From positions 248,001-312,000 of the forward strand of contig KE546967.1 in assembly GCA_000442125.1 (NCBI GenBank): a stretch of DNA of 64,000 nt. Reading direction: 5' to 3'. Below the pieces are notes generated by a model that saw only the letters and a program-made list of their open reading frames with translations, was not told the origin of the DNA and ran no database searches. This DNA is from Opeltia flavorubescens. Taxonomy: Eukaryota; Ascomycota; Lecanoromycetes; Teloschistales; Teloschistaceae. This document shows, piece after piece, positions 23,560 to 35,428 of this stretch. The position numbers and the translations under genes are program-made. Within the stretch, counting starts at the first letter, position 1. The number at the start of each line of letters is the position of its first letter.

Positions 23560-24093
23560 CTGTGGAGAAGCATTGTGATAGAGAGATCAGTAGGTGTTGA
23601 ATGTGTAATGCAGTGAATTGTTAGAACCGCAGGAAAAATCATGAAAAAAGCCCTACTTGTTGGAGCCCTGGTATCACGGTCCCTGATAGCATCATAACTT
23701 ATGACAAAGTAGATTACAACAGCCCTTCAAATCTCGATCCTTCCCTTTGAGATGTCTCCATCAGCTATGATAGCCTCAGTGTACCAGAGGCTAAGAACGC
23801 CTGTACAACAGAAGAAACAATAGAACGTAAATGAATCAGATGGCTCATACAATGTATTGTAACTCACTGTTCTGACTGGCCATGATACACATGATCCCAT
23901 TGAATGAAAGCTTCAGCAAGCCCAATATAGACTCCGTAACCCACAGCCACGAGGTTCGTAGCTTGATACCCAGCATACCAAAGCAATCGAGCAACCCCAT
24001 TCCCATTCCCATTTCCGCTCACTCTATAGCTTTATCTCCCTCCTCCATCCTCCCTCATTTCCCCCCTTCCCTCCCCAAATGCCCACAATATAT
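23560..24093. other. Intergenic, no gene seen
   Basis: A plus-strand frame at 23882-24532 is open for 216 codons, but it is mostly the complement of the low-complexity minus-strand gene and of Pro/Ser-rich repeats. It is not taken as a gene. Confidence 0.4.
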
Positions 24094-24121
24094 CCGCCAT
24101 CCGCCATCCGCCATCCGCCAT
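24094..24121. repeat. CCGCCAT heptamer, four tandem copies
   Basis: Four exact head-to-tail copies of CCGCCAT lie just downstream of the small minus-strand gene at 24161-24550. The length is likely polymorphic. No function is inferred. Confidence 0.85.
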
Positions 24122-24160
24122 CCACCCCTCTCATCCACCCACCTCCCCCCCCCAATCCAA

Positions 24161-24550
24161 TCATTTCCCCTCAAACTCCCCACCCGGACCCTGATGAACC
24201 ACATCCTTCCTCTCCTTCCTCATAACCCCCCTCTCACTCTCACTCACATCCCCGCTCTCACAAGCTTGACTATTCCCACTCGCTCCCGCCTCGCTACCCT
24301 GCGGTGTATGCTTATGGTGCTGGAATTTCTGCTGCGCGACGTTGTAAGCTGCGGTGGCTTCGCCGGGCTTGGTGTTGAGCGTGGTGCTGGACGAGGGTTG
24401 GGATTTGGAACGTTTGAGGAGGGGGCGGTGGGGTTTGTGGGGGTGGGAGGAGGATGGTTTGTGGTGGGTGGGTGTTTTGTTTTTGTTGTTGTTGTCTGGG
24501 TTGTAGGAGTTGTTGCTGCTATTGTAGGATGAGGAGTTGGAGGAGGACAT
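24161..24550 (-). CDS. Small low-complexity hydrophilic protein
   Basis: A single-exon frame of 129 aa from an ATG at 24550. Residues 1-55 are Ser/Asn/His/Pro-rich, including an NDNNNKNK-like stretch. A basic patch (RPLLKRSKS) and a conserved-looking core (EATAAYNVAQQKFQHHK) follow, and the tail is acidic then basic (SGDVSESERGVMRKERKD). It has no membrane segment or signal peptide and I do not recognise it. The coding strand is C-rich at the start and G-rich in the last third. A C-rich plus strand and the heptamer repeat follow its stop. Confidence 0.55.
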   Translation of the reverse strand: MSSSNSSSYNSSNNSYNPDNNNKNKTPTHHKPSSSHPHKPHRPLLKRSKSQPSSSTTLNTKPGEATAAYNVAQQKFQHHKHTPQGSEAGASGNSQACESGDVSESERGVMRKERKDVVHQGPGGEFEGK

Positions 24551-24927
24551 TTTGCGTGTGATTGATGGAGTAGTGTGCTGGGTTGGATGGCTTGGGAGTC
24601 CGGAATTGGGTTGATAAGCAGGCTGTAGATAGCAACGAGAAGCTGGAATGAAGAGAATTGTAAGATGGCTTGGATAATGATTAGCATGGATTAGCCAATG
24701 GAAATAGAGAAGGGTCTTTGCTCACCGACAATAGTGAAGATGCTATCGCAATCATGCTATTTATTCATCTCTTTATCCTTGATACGGTGCTAAATTTGAC
24801 GAATGACCGAGTGCACAATGTCCTCATCCTGGATTACGTCAAATCATCACATAGAATCTTCAAATTTTGTCTTCGAAAATTGCAACGAGAAAAAGCACCC
24901 ACGATACAGAACAAAGAGGACAACAAC

Positions 24928-25493
24928 ATGCCATTCTCAACCTGCTGCCGCACGCAAAATCCAATGCCATCCTCACGTATCGCCCACGATCTCAGTGACA
25001 GCGGCTTCGACCCACAAGTTCATCTCAACATTGCGCAAGAAAGCCTCCGTCACCTACACGACACGGTCCGCGGGCTACCACATATCGAAGCCGAATACAA
25101 CGAGGCATTGCGCGCACTGAAAGATGCACCGGCAGGACCTGTGAAAGACAGAATGACGAAGCTGGCTGGAGACATGAAGGAGTTGAAAGAAGAATTGGAG
25201 GGAGCGCCGGGCAAGATCACAGAATTGGAGGCTGATGTAGGTGGCGGTGATGCCCTAGTTCAAAACAACGCAGAACGAAATGGACTGACCTATCTACTTA
25301 GATCGTGATGTTGAAGCAGTACCTCGCAATCCGCGAAGGCAAGGGTCGTGGAGGGAGTTTCGGAGCACAGGAGGCAAACAGCAGCGGTGGAACCGGGGGT
25401 GGAATCAGTACTCGGGACGAAAACACGGCTATGTCTGAGCCTCCTTTCAAATTTGAGAGTCTTTCAAAAGGGATGCAAGGATTGGGTGCATGA
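24928..25493 (+). CDS. Hypothetical small helical protein
   Basis: Two exons (24928-25236 and 25302-25493), with borders GTAGGT and CTTAG, give 166 aa in one frame. The ATG at 24928 was preferred to the open sequence upstream because a cysteine-containing MPFSTCC start follows an A-rich leader. Residues 25-100 form a likely amphipathic coiled coil (repeated Leu/Ala heptads, EELEGAPGKITELEAD). Then comes IVMLKQYLAIREGKGRGG and a Gly/Ser/Glu tail. Exon 2 is open in a second frame as well, but that frame cannot be joined. No known domain is recognised. It converges with the phosphomannose isomerase gene, 208 bases away. Confidence 0.65.
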
Positions 25494-25701
25494 AGGAAGG
25501 AAGGAATGGCTTCATCGGACACGCTGGCAAAGGACTGGCCTTTCCTTCAAAACGAGAATAGCGACAAGGAGACCTCGGGCTAGTTTGCTTTTACAAGATC
25601 AGAGCAAGGGACAACTCATCAGTCACTTTGTCCCACCACCGATCGCTAGTGCTGGTCTTCGGATGTGAAAATCTCCTCGCTGCCACGTTAATTGAAAGCT
25701 T

Positions 25702-27316
25702 TCAGCTTGCCCCATTAGCTGTCTCCTTTCCAGAGAGCTCACAGAATGCTTTGAACGTGGTGAAACTCTCGCAATCACTCTCAAGAATACATTCGGCAGT
25801 CGCGCCAACAAAGAAAACGTGACCGGCCTTCATCTGCTCGCTCTTCGATCCTACGGAGATCTTACCGGATCCTGCGGTGCATATGATGATGCTTGGTCCT
25901 TCAATGGCTTCAAAGGTTGCCTTAGCTTCCTTGCCGTTCAACTCTGTCTTGACCACGCTGAACTCCTCGATTGGTGGGTCGTAAAGTATAGCAGATGATG
26001 AGGAAGAGTAAGCGGTGCGATTGAGCGTGACGTATGGGTAGTCCACGGGATTCATCTTTTGTTCCGCTATTGGAGCGTATGAGTAGGTCAGCATTGAGGT
26101 CAACGTAGGTATGTCTTGAAATTTGGGCGTGAATCCTGCTCGGACGACATTATCGGAAGAGGCCATGCATTCGATGATATCTGCCGAACCATTAGACTGT
26201 ACATAGAGTCCCAATACTTGGGAGAACCCTCACCTCCACTGAGATAGGCGTGAATGTCGTCTGCTTTGAGGAACATGGCTTCGCCAACCTCAAGCTTGAC
26301 ATAGTTGAGGAAGAAAAGGACGAAGAGACCGACATCCCCTTCGAACTGGCCATTCAAGCGAACGACGAGGTCTGCGAGTTCTTTCCCTCCATTCGAGGGA
26401 CCTCCACCGCCCGCAAATTGTTCGCCGTCTTTCTCGGCGGATGCAACCAGTTCCTTCGCTGCAGCAGCAACAGCTGACTTTTCGTTGTTCATCAAGGCCG
26501 AAAATGCCATTTGAAGACATCTCTTATTTCTCTGTACATCTTCGGCCTTGTCTGACGTCTCGTCGATACTCAAGCCCATTTGGAATCTCCTGGCTGCTTC
26601 TTCGCCCACTAGATTTCGCAAGGAAGGTACTGTCGCCAAGAAGTGTGTGATTTCCTGTAGAGGACGAAAGCCACAAAGACCATCGAACGGCGTGACAGCT
26701 ATGGTCATCTCCGGTTTGTGATTGTCATCTACCATCTTTAGTCCATGGGTTGGGAGCAGGCGAAAAGACAATACCAGGATAATTCTTCGGATCTCTTGCA
26801 TGCAATTGTTCTGCAAGCTTTTTATTAGGATGAGCTTGTATACTCAGAGCTTTACGAATCGAAAGGACTTTGAAAAGAAAAGGGAGCTTTTCGCCATATT
26901 TGTTGCCAATCTCCTGGGTCATGAGAGCCTTGTTGTCTTGGACCATATCCAGAAGAGAGCGTTGAGTTTGCACATCTCGCGATGGTAACGAAGGATGTGT
27001 ACCCATCCATAACTATAGCTACTGGGTTAGATGATTTCATGGAGACCTCGACTCGGTGTTGACAGCGAACCTCTGCGTATGGCTTTTCATTTTCTATGGA
27101 AAATTTGGCTGACTCGGTCGCTGCTGCATACTTTGCCGCCGCTGACTCTTTGCCAACCTTTCCTAGACTCGCATTAAGCGAAGCATGAATATCAAGCTAC
27201 TAAACTACATACCCCATTCATAGCTATTCACGCCTGTTGATGAATCAACCCATGGTCACTCTTAGCGGCTTGACGAGCAACTGACCACATTGGAGCTGGA
27301 ACAGTGGCACTTGCAT
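25702..27316 (-). CDS. pmi40: Mannose-6-phosphate isomerase (type I PMI)
   Basis: The enzyme converts fructose-6-phosphate to mannose-6-phosphate and feeds GDP-mannose for cell-wall mannan and glycosylation. Six exons (27316-27286, 27233-27213, 27162-27071, 27012-26775, 26728-26234, 26180-25702) total 452 codons (451 aa). Zinc-site and catalytic motifs are intact: [27 protein letters not shown] and [13 protein letters not shown]. The first exons are tiny (31 and 21 nt) and encode [18 protein letters not shown], the expected N-terminus, which fixes the start. It is divergent from SGF29 with 293 bases between the start codons. Family length and order are normal. Confidence 0.95.
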
Positions 27317-27609
27317 CTCTCGGCTTCTAAGGACTGAAAGACTATTGTTCCAATTACAGAAAATTGCTCATGGGACACCAGAAGAAAGAAAGCGCACGAA
27401 GATGTCGGAGATGCGCTAAATCATGGTTATCGGGTAAAACTGCTCAGTCCGGCTACAATTAACTCCGAAACTTCCTTCAATCTCGTCTTCAAGTATCTCT
27501 CTCTCAGATGAAATCTTTCATACCATAGATTTATAGATGATGCAAAAATCCATGCAAATTGTCATGCAATCCTGAATCTATAGATCCCACAATAGCAGCG
27601 ACTTCGAAA

Positions 27610-28802
27610 ATGGCTGCCAGAAATAGGCCTCGTGCAGGTCCCTTGAAGGACGATTCTGCGGATGCACATGAAGAACGCAATATGTGGAATCAAATTGTCA
27701 ATGATCTTAAGCGACTGAAGGCACTACAAACCAGAGCTACGGAAGTGTCTAAAGCCATAGTCGAGATGGATGGTAAAATGTCCGAACGTAGGTTTCTCTC
27801 GAATTAATCTCATAATTAATGATTTTACTTGACGTTTTTGCAATCACTATTCTCAAAAATATACACCGTGCGGGGCTCAATTTTTCTCAGAGAAGCAGGA
27901 AAAGCTGCCCGTGTTTATCTGCTATCTTTCGTCACGAATCAACTGACCATTCTGGTCTTTAGCGCCAACTCTAGCTCAAATAGACGATCTACAAGGTCTG
28001 TACAGAGAGGGTTTGAAGCTTGCAGAAGAAGAGCAGAAAGTCCTGAATGAGGAACCGAACGATGTCATCAAGAACGTCGGCATTTTGGCCGCCCTACGGA
28101 CAGCAAGTGAAACAGAACCACGAAACACCCAACAAGCCAAATCAAGGAATCCGAAAAGGCAAAAGCTTGATACAGACGGTACTGTAGATTCCCCGGGTCC
28201 CTCACCGAGTGCGCCCACCTCAGCCGCCAAATTGAAGGCCGAAAAGGTTCGAAGTGGTTCTGTCCCCACAATCAAAGAGATCAAAGAACCAAAGGAGCCT
28301 GTCGTTAAAACTGAAGAAGGTTCAGAAGGGGTTAAAGGTCCATCGGCGGAAAAGGCAGGGAAGTTCTTCATTGGAGCAGAAGTCGCATACAAGCTGGCAA
28401 AGACCAAAGAAGACCCGCAATGGATACAGTGTGAAATTATCAACATCGATACAGCGGGGAACAAGAAGCGGTGCGTTGCCTAGAACAATAGGGATGATCG
28501 ATTTTACTGACTCTTCGATTAGATATGAAGTGCAAGACCCGGAACCGGACGACAACGGACAGCCTGGACAGATATACAAGGCATCGGCCAATGCTCTGAT
28601 CGCCATCCCATCGCCAGACACGGTCCTCCCTGATTATCCTATCGGGAAACAAGTTCTTGCGCGATATCCCGAGACAACTACATTTTACAAAGCCGTCGTG
28701 ACAGTTGTAAAGAAGGATGTTTACCGGCTAAAGTTCGAGGACGACAACGAGAATGAAATGGAGGTTTTACGCAGGTTCGTGCTTGATCTGACAAACAAGT
28801 AG
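27610..28802 (+). CDS. sgf29: SAGA-complex subunit SGF29 (tandem Tudor)
   Basis: Three exons (27610-27787, 27963-28470, 28523-28802) give 321 aa. The N-terminal half is a coiled coil (NDLKRLKALQTRATEVSKAI), then a Ser/Pro/Lys-rich linker. The C-terminus is the SGF29 tandem Tudor domain: FFIGAEVAYKLAK, QWIQCEIINI, YEVQDPEPDD, IPSPDTVLPDYPIGKQVLA, YPETTTFYKAVV and LKFEDDNENEMEV, with its aromatic residues. In SAGA this domain reads H3K4me2/3 and keeps Gcn5 active at promoters. An in-frame open stretch lies before the ATG at 27610 but has no earlier ATG. It is divergent from the isomerase gene and convergent with the acetyltransferase gene. Confidence 0.95.
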
Positions 28803-29013
28803 ACACTGCGTCTCGCTGTAGATGATGGAGTTGCAACTTGTGTTCGAGTACGTTCACCATGATACCCCAGGGTTATCTGCTTGGGCATTGGCAGGAGTTT
28901 TGCTTGTATCGCGCCAAAATCAGAATCTCGAGATGTGTATAAGTAATGTGTCTCGGCATTCCTATAGAATTCAAACCGTACTAAACTAACAATGCCTGTA
29001 TCATCATGAGCAG

Positions 29014-29704
29014 TCAAGTGTCGTGTAGATTTCCTGGAGAATGACCTGGTCCCCATCGTCTCCAGACGGGAAGCATCATTTCTCTTTCACCAATCCTGCC
29101 TAGGCTTTCTTTCTCCATTTGCTCCTTCCAATACTCGAAGCCGCACTTCTTCAATACAGCAATACTCGCATCTGACGTTGGGGCCTCTCCAGCTGGACCT
29201 GTGACTGCCATCAAGTATTTCCTATCATCGGCATTTGGTATCGACGGATGTCCGTCCGGGAAAGTGTCCCAGTAGAACTTAATGAACCCTTTCAGTGCTT
29301 CTTGAGCATAACCTCGTCCCCATACTTTAGGGCGAAATATATAGCCGATTTCGGGAAGAGTGGTGCCTCCGCATAGTCCAACGACTTCCGACTGCTTCCT
29401 CTCGGTATCGTCGTTTTCGGTACCAGAAAGTTCTTCGATGCAAAAGCTCAGATAGCATCTGCTTTCTAATCTATCTTTGATCCAACCTCTGGCCTCGGAT
29501 TCCAGCGTTTGTGGGTGCCTTGCTAGTGTTAATTTGCGCTTTCTGTCCTGACTGGACGACTTACGTCCAGTGGTAGACCTTGGGATCGGATCTCAGCGCA
29601 AACACATCTGGCGTGTCATCCAAACGTAGAGGTCGCAAGAGTAGTCTTTGAGTTTTGAAAGTGTAATTGTGCGCGCCAGGAAAGTCAATCGCTGGTTCTG
29701 ACAT
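29014..29704 (-). CDS. GNAT-family N-acetyltransferase (RimJ/RimL-like)
   Basis: Two exons (29704-29565 and 29518-29014; donor GTAAGT, acceptor CAAG) give 214 aa. Features of the acetyltransferase_3 fold are: an N-terminal strand YTFKTQRLLLRPLRLDD, an acetyl-CoA-proximal segment LPEIGYIFRPKVWGRGYAQE (Q/R-x-x-G-x-G/A type), LKGFIKFYWDTF, then DASIAVLKKCGFEYWKEQ. Fungal members of this family acetylate small molecules or protein N-termini; the substrate is unknown. It is divergent from the ARF6-like gene, with 417 bases between start codons, and its 3' end faces SGF29 at 211 bases. Confidence 0.88.
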
Positions 29705-30121
29705 CACGCGTTTTGATGAAGGATCCAGTCGGCGCCAACTCCGGCTTTTGAAACAACGTCCTTGGACCAGAGATTGGTCTGGGCTTTGACAGGGGAGTAC
29801 GAGTTCCACACAACGTGCGTCAAGATGAAATGAGGCATCCACGACATAATTTCCTGACCTGATAGAAAGTCATCTACACCCGGGCCCCCCACCCATTTCC
29901 CCATATCGATCGACCAACCAAACATCTTGTCACACAGCACCAGTACCCTCGACTCCCGATCCCTTCTCCAGCTCCTTGGTCCTTGACACCTTCTATTACC
30001 GACTCTCTCAATCCATAAATATCGAGATTCATCACTAGTGAACGCAGAAAGATAGCACAATCAAGCCTGGTCTCCAAGAACCCAGCTCGCGCAGCCTAAC
30101 CAGGCGCGCAAGCTCTACAAC

Positions 30122-31088
<967 letters not shown>

Positions 31089-31656
31089 AACCTGCGGGTT
31101 TCTCTCTCCTTAGACTTATATTCCTGTTGCCTGTATGATGGGTGGTGCATGGATCTGGGATTTGTGATTGATTTCCTTGTTTGCTTAAGCGTGATACCAC
31201 TGTACAACATACATTGCTCTTCGTCATCTTTTTCCCTTTCTCCGAAGAAAGATTTTTTCGGCTTTATTCGAGCTACAGGTTATGGCACTGGGCTTTACCA
31301 CTAGTAATCGTAATGGATGTATGGGCATAGGGAAGAACGGCAAGACGTGACGAGGAGCGTGAATGTGTTATTTCATCTCTAGGGCATCTGTGATGATTAT
31401 GTAGGGAGGTTATTTTGCTTTTTCTCGCAGAGGAGACGAGAAAGGGTCATTAGGGTAGCGAAGTCGTGGCATAGATTTCGCTTTACAATATTCAACTTGA
31501 CTTCCCTCATACTTGACTCCACCAAACTCGCTACAAAAGCTGGCCAGCTTCTCTCCTTGATCCTGCCACCACAATGCATTCAAGAGCGAGCTACCTACAA
31601 ACTCCCACGGCGTAAAAGTGAACCACGCCCTTTCCCCAGTCAATGAACCCGCGACA

Positions 31657-32269
31657 ATGCCACCCCCCTCCACATCCGCATCCACAACCTCCAAGCCCAA
31701 ATCCGACTGGGTCGAGACTGAAACCGGCAACAAAGTCTCCCGCCGCGCCCAGTTGCACGGAACGCAACACATCACCCTCGGCGGCCGCTGCGTCATCCAC
31801 CCCACCGCATGCATCCGCGGAGACCTCGTCCGCCCTCCTCCTGCCCCATCTGAAAACCAGCCAGCGAAGAAACCGCTTCCGCTTCCTTCGATCACATTAG
31901 GGAAATATACGATCATCTCTCCGGGCGCGATTTTGAAACCACCGTTGAGATTATCCGGTGCTGTTGCTTCTGGCTCTTCGTCTTCGACAAAGCAGCAATC
32001 CGGCAGCACAAGCGCTACAAGAACGACCCCGCATCTTCAACATGTACCTCAACATATCGGCTCTCATACCTTCATCGGTCCCTCTGCCGTCATCGAAGCC
32101 GCGCAGATCGGAGACCGCGTTGTTGTGGGTGAGGGCGCTGTGGTTGGGAAACTTGCGATCTTGAAAGATGGGTGTGTGGTGCTTAAGGGTGCGGTTGTGC
32201 CGGGTGGGATGGTGGTGGGGCCGGGGCTTGTGGTGGGGGGGAGACCGGCGAGAGTGCTGGGGGAGACGG
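31657..32269 (+). CDS. Dynactin subunit p25 (DCTN5), 3' end interrupted by assembly join
   Basis: The frame from ATG 31657 is open for 204 codons and ends at the N at 32270. After a Pro/Ser/Thr-rich leader it reads DWVETETGNKVSRRAQLHGT, IRGDLVR, HIGSHTFIGPSAVIEAAQIG and KDGCVVLKGAVVPGGMVV. These are the hexapeptide-repeat turns of the left-handed beta helix of dynactin p25, which with p27 caps the pointed-end complex and helps dynein bind early endosomes. A roughly 35-residue Ser/Thr/Gln-rich insert (about residues 105-140) is fungal-specific. The last turns and stop codon are not seen, because a 95-bp segment is repeated after the N. Composition turns G-rich from about 32115. Confidence 0.85.
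32129..32223. repeat. 95-bp direct repeat, first copy (within p25)
   Basis: Identical to 32271-32365 over 95 bases, with an N at 32270 between them. This copy is in frame with p25. The pattern fits two contig ends that overlap and were joined without being merged. Confidence 0.9.
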
Positions 32270-32270
32270 N

Positions 32271-32365
32271 GTGAGGGCGCTGTGGTTGGGAAACTTGCGA
32301 TCTTGAAAGATGGGTGTGTGGTGCTTAAGGGTGCGGTTGTGCCGGGTGGGATGGTGGTGGGGCCG
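32271..32365. repeat. 95-bp direct repeat, second copy (after the N)
   Basis: Exact copy of 32129-32223. The sequence after it differs from that after the first copy: a short G-rich tail with a stop near 32428. It may be the other allele or paralogous sequence, or the true 3' end of p25. Confidence 0.9.
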
Positions 32366-32851
32366 AGACGGGGGTGGGGTGGGGGGTTGGTGAGGATGAT
32401 GGGGAAGGGGGGAGAGGAGGTGGGTTGAGGGAGGTGTGGAGGGCCGTGGGGAGATGATGGCTCTTGGGAGAGAGCACTTTCGGAATGCTCAGAGCGGAGG
32501 TGGTGCGACCCTGTGTGGTCTACCTTCCGTGGTTTCTATCATTCTGGTTGTCTCAATCCCTCCCTCCTGGCCGGTATCTCTATTCCATCCGAATGTATAC
32601 GAGCTTTCTTGATATACACCCTCTGGCCTCGGCATTCTGTGCTGAGACTTCAAAGGTATTACTCCTCAGAATCATGACTTGTGGCAGATTATGAAAGATG
32701 CTGTTCTCCTCTACTGACTCTTTGACAGACTCGATGTTCATGACTCACTGTGGTATGCCTGACTCAACTGTACAACATACAAGAAGCTCCCGTACTGACA
32801 TTTCAAAGATCATATCTGTTTTCATATTGCTATTGAGCATGTGCTACAAGT

Positions 32852-34138
32852 ATGGCAGACCCACGCTGGCAAGACAACGATCGCTTCAAGCGAGAACACA
32901 GCTTTCCAAAAGGGCGAAAAGAAATCGCGGACAAAGATCTGAAAGAAGAATACACCACTGTCAAGAAACTGGTTCCTGAAGGCACAGGTGGTCTCAACGA
33001 AGGTCTCGATATCGTCAAAGATAACGCCACAGGCCGACGATACGTCCAGAAACAAATCGATCCAACCCTCAACGCCCTCCTTCGAGAACTGCTTCTAGTC
33101 CAAGCCTTAGACCACCCCAACATCATCAAATTCGAAAACGCCTTCATCGACAAAAGCGCCTGGAACCACCACAGAGCGAGTCTGTACATGGAATTCTGCA
33201 CTCTGAAGAGCGCACAGAATCTGCTCGAGAAGTACCACAAGCGTAATCAGGGAAAACCTGAGGCCCGCCGCGTCTACATCCCCGAAGTTTTGATCTGGCA
33301 CCTTTTTCGATCCATGGCGTATGCGTTGCAGTATTTGCATTTCGGAATCCAGATCGGTGACACCCGCGACCCTAAAGATCTCGCAACCATTGTGAGAGAA
33401 GAGAATTACTGCCGGGATGTCTGGCCCATGATCATACACCGAGACATTAAGCCCGAAAATATATTCTTCAAGAAAACGCAACCGCTTTGGGGATCCACCG
33501 TCCAACGCCAAAAAATCCTACGCGTCATCCCCGTACGCAGGAAAATGTACAAGGTATACCCGCAATTACCGAGGGTAATTCTGGGCGATTTTGTATGTAT
33601 TTTCCCTCTTATCCCCAGACCATCTATACCCGTTTTGGAAAAAGGTTTTTATCTACTTACTAACAAACCACAGGGTCTCGCCCTCCAATACAACGACCCA
33701 GACTGGAACGACGACCGCGACTACATCGGCACCTACCGCTGGATGCCCCCCGAGCTCCCCAAAACCTACGCCCAAGGCGACATCTGGGCCGTCGGCGCCG
33801 TCATCCTAGCTCTCTGCCGCCTCCTCCCCGACGGCGTCGTCAATCCCCCTCCTCCAGACTGGACAGAAGGCGACGAAGCATGGTCTAAGCATCGGGATGC
33901 GAGAAAAGGGATTCGGGATAGGGGTGTTGGGGGGAGGTATTCTCCGGAGCTAAATGGTGTGGTGCATGAGTGTTTGAGGTTTGGTATGAAGAATCGACCG
34001 CTTGCGTTTGAGCTGCTGGGGATGATTGAGGAGGGGGAGAGGAGGGCGGGGGAGGGGGGGTGGTTGGAGGGGGATATGTTGCCGAGGTGGGTTTGGGGTG
34101 GGGCGGAGGATAGGCTGCATAGGGAGGGGAGGAGGTGA
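32852..34138 (+). CDS. Eukaryotic protein kinase-domain protein
   Basis: Two exons (32852-33592 and 33674-34138) give 401 aa. The intron splits the DFG motif exactly between Phe and Gly (GTATGT...CACAG). Landmarks are: a degenerate Gly-rich loop (VPEGTGGLNEGLD), catalytic Lys in RRYVQKQI, a Glu-containing helix ALLRELLLVQAL, HRDIKPENIF, GDFGLAL, the YIGTYRWMPPEL activation end, and DIWAVGAVI. All core residues are present, so it is probably active. The HRD-to-DFG spacing is about 25-30 residues longer than usual. It lies loosely near the NIMA-related/fungal kinase group, but I cannot name a subfamily. The 3' third is strongly G-rich from about 33880. Confidence 0.85.
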   Translation: MADPRWQDNDRFKREHSFPKGRKEIADKDLKEEYTTVKKLVPEGTGGLNEGLDIVKDNATGRRYVQKQIDPTLNALLRELLLVQALDHPNIIKFENAFIDKSAWNHHRASLYMEFCTLKSAQNLLEKYHKRNQGKPEARRVYIPEVLIWHLFRSMAYALQYLHFGIQIGDTRDPKDLATIVREENYCRDVWPMIIHRDIKPENIFFKKTQPLWGSTVQRQKILRVIPVRRKMYKVYPQLPRVILGDFVCIFPLIPRPSIPVLEKGFYLLTNKPQGLALQYNDPDWNDDRDYIGTYRWMPPELPKTYAQGDIWAVGAVILALCRLLPDGVVNPPPPDWTEGDEAWSKHRDARKGIRDRGVGGRYSPELNGVVHECLRFGMKNRPLAFELLGMIEEGERRAGEGGWLEGDMLPRWVWGGAEDRLHREGRR

Positions 34139-34855
34139 GGGAGCTGAGGGACAGGAAAGGTAGATTGGTATAGAAGGAAGAATTTCGAGGTGATGGGGCA
34201 GAGGTAGAACAGATGTATGCGAGTAGTAACAAAAGTTTATATCACGTGAAAGGAAACCTAATTTTCCTCTTCCAAGCTAAAAAATGCCCCGAAATAACAA
34301 TGGTGCAATTTTAGTTTGAAAGAACATAATATTGAAATAATTCAAATTTCCACCGTTGATGCACATATCATCCTATGACTACTCCTACCATGTCTCCGTT
34401 TCATAGCTTCCTGCCCTGTTTCGTATTCCCTTCCCCCCAACCCCTACCGTCGGTTTCCGCGACATTCTAGTAACTAAAAATCTCTATCTCTACTCTTCTT
34501 CCCCTCCAACACCATTCATCCCCCCTTTCCAGAAAAAAAACACCCATCATAATAATCAATCAGATACGAAGAAGGCAGCAACTCTACGTCTCACCCCACA
34601 TTCATTCATTAACAGCTACCTCGACTACCTACCTACCTTGATCCTTCCTTGACTCCCCCCCTCCCCACCATAAAAATAGATCAGTATATCTTCCCAAAAA
34701 ATTCTCTCATCCGTAAACCAATTACATTCACGACGACATCCAGCGGCGCAAGAGCCAACCAACCAACTTAAAAACCCGTGGTCAGTATCAGCGATGGGCC
34801 AGATAATTTATAGACTTTTTTAAACCTGGAGATTCCAAAAAAAAGAAAAAAATCC
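34139..34855. other. Intergenic, no gene seen
   Basis: The region is pyrimidine-rich with long C/T tracts on the plus strand (34400-34720) and no supported frame. It holds the 3' sides of two convergent genes. Confidence 0.45.
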
Positions 34856-35428
34856 TTAAGCGAAAATGATGGTATGTCTCCTCCCTCCTTCAGCGAGGGT
34901 TTCAATACGATCCCACCGCGCCATTCCCGCTGGGAGGTGAGTATATCGTCCTGCGTTCTTTGCAAAGAAGCTTTCCTCTTGCCAAAGTGGAGGAGGATCC
35001 CAATCCGCATTTTCATATTGGAAGAACCCGTTGTCTTGGTGAGGACTCATCGGCGCGAGTGATGATTGTGGTTTGCTAGTTGTTGACGGAGTAATGGGGG
35101 AAGAGGAGAAAGAAGACCGGGAAGAACCCGTGAAAGCCAACGACGGCGTATCTTCGATTTGGGATAATCCTTTTTCTTGGTCTGTTGCAGATGTTTCACT
35201 GTCGGCGGGAGGTGGTTCAGTCACCAACTTCCGTATATAATGGATACCGAGAGCGGCTAGTGTTGCCAGGGAAAGACTGGTTAATAGCCATGCCGGGGCT
35301 GATGGAGGGCGACGATGATGTGTTTCGGAATGTCGGAATGAAGAGTGCGAGGAAGGTTCTGGATTTATTGACCTGGGAAGTGGGAATGAAGTATGATGGT
35401 ATCGGGAAGAGGATGATGGGGGTGGCAT
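34856..35428 (-). CDS. Small single-pass membrane protein, unknown
   Basis: A single-exon frame of 190 aa, taken from the ATG at 35428 (MPPPSSSSRYHHTSF). The frame is open further upstream to 35569 but has a less likely start there. A Ser/His/Pro-rich, basic N-terminus is followed by one hydrophobic helix near residues 45-65 (APAWLLTSLSLATLAALGIH). A Ser/Thr-rich spacer and a more ordered C-terminus follow (WDPPPLWQEESFFAKNAGRY, then MARWDRIETLAEGG). The positive residues before the helix suit a mitochondrial or ER anchor. No family is recognised. The coding strand is C-rich at first and G-rich at the end. Confidence 0.6.
   Translation of the reverse strand: MPPPSSSSRYHHTSFPLPRSINPEPSSHSSFRHSETHHRRPPSAPAWLLTSLSLATLAALGIHYIRKLVTEPPPADSETSATDQEKGLSQIEDTPSLAFTGSSRSSFSSSPITPSTTSKPQSSLAPMSPHQDNGFFQYENADWDPPPLWQEESFFAKNAGRYTHLPAGMARWDRIETLAEGGRRHTIIFA

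Noticed and set aside
23882-24532. 216-codon plus-strand frame
   Set aside because: Mostly Pro/Ser low complexity from C-rich repeats and the complement of a minus-strand gene.
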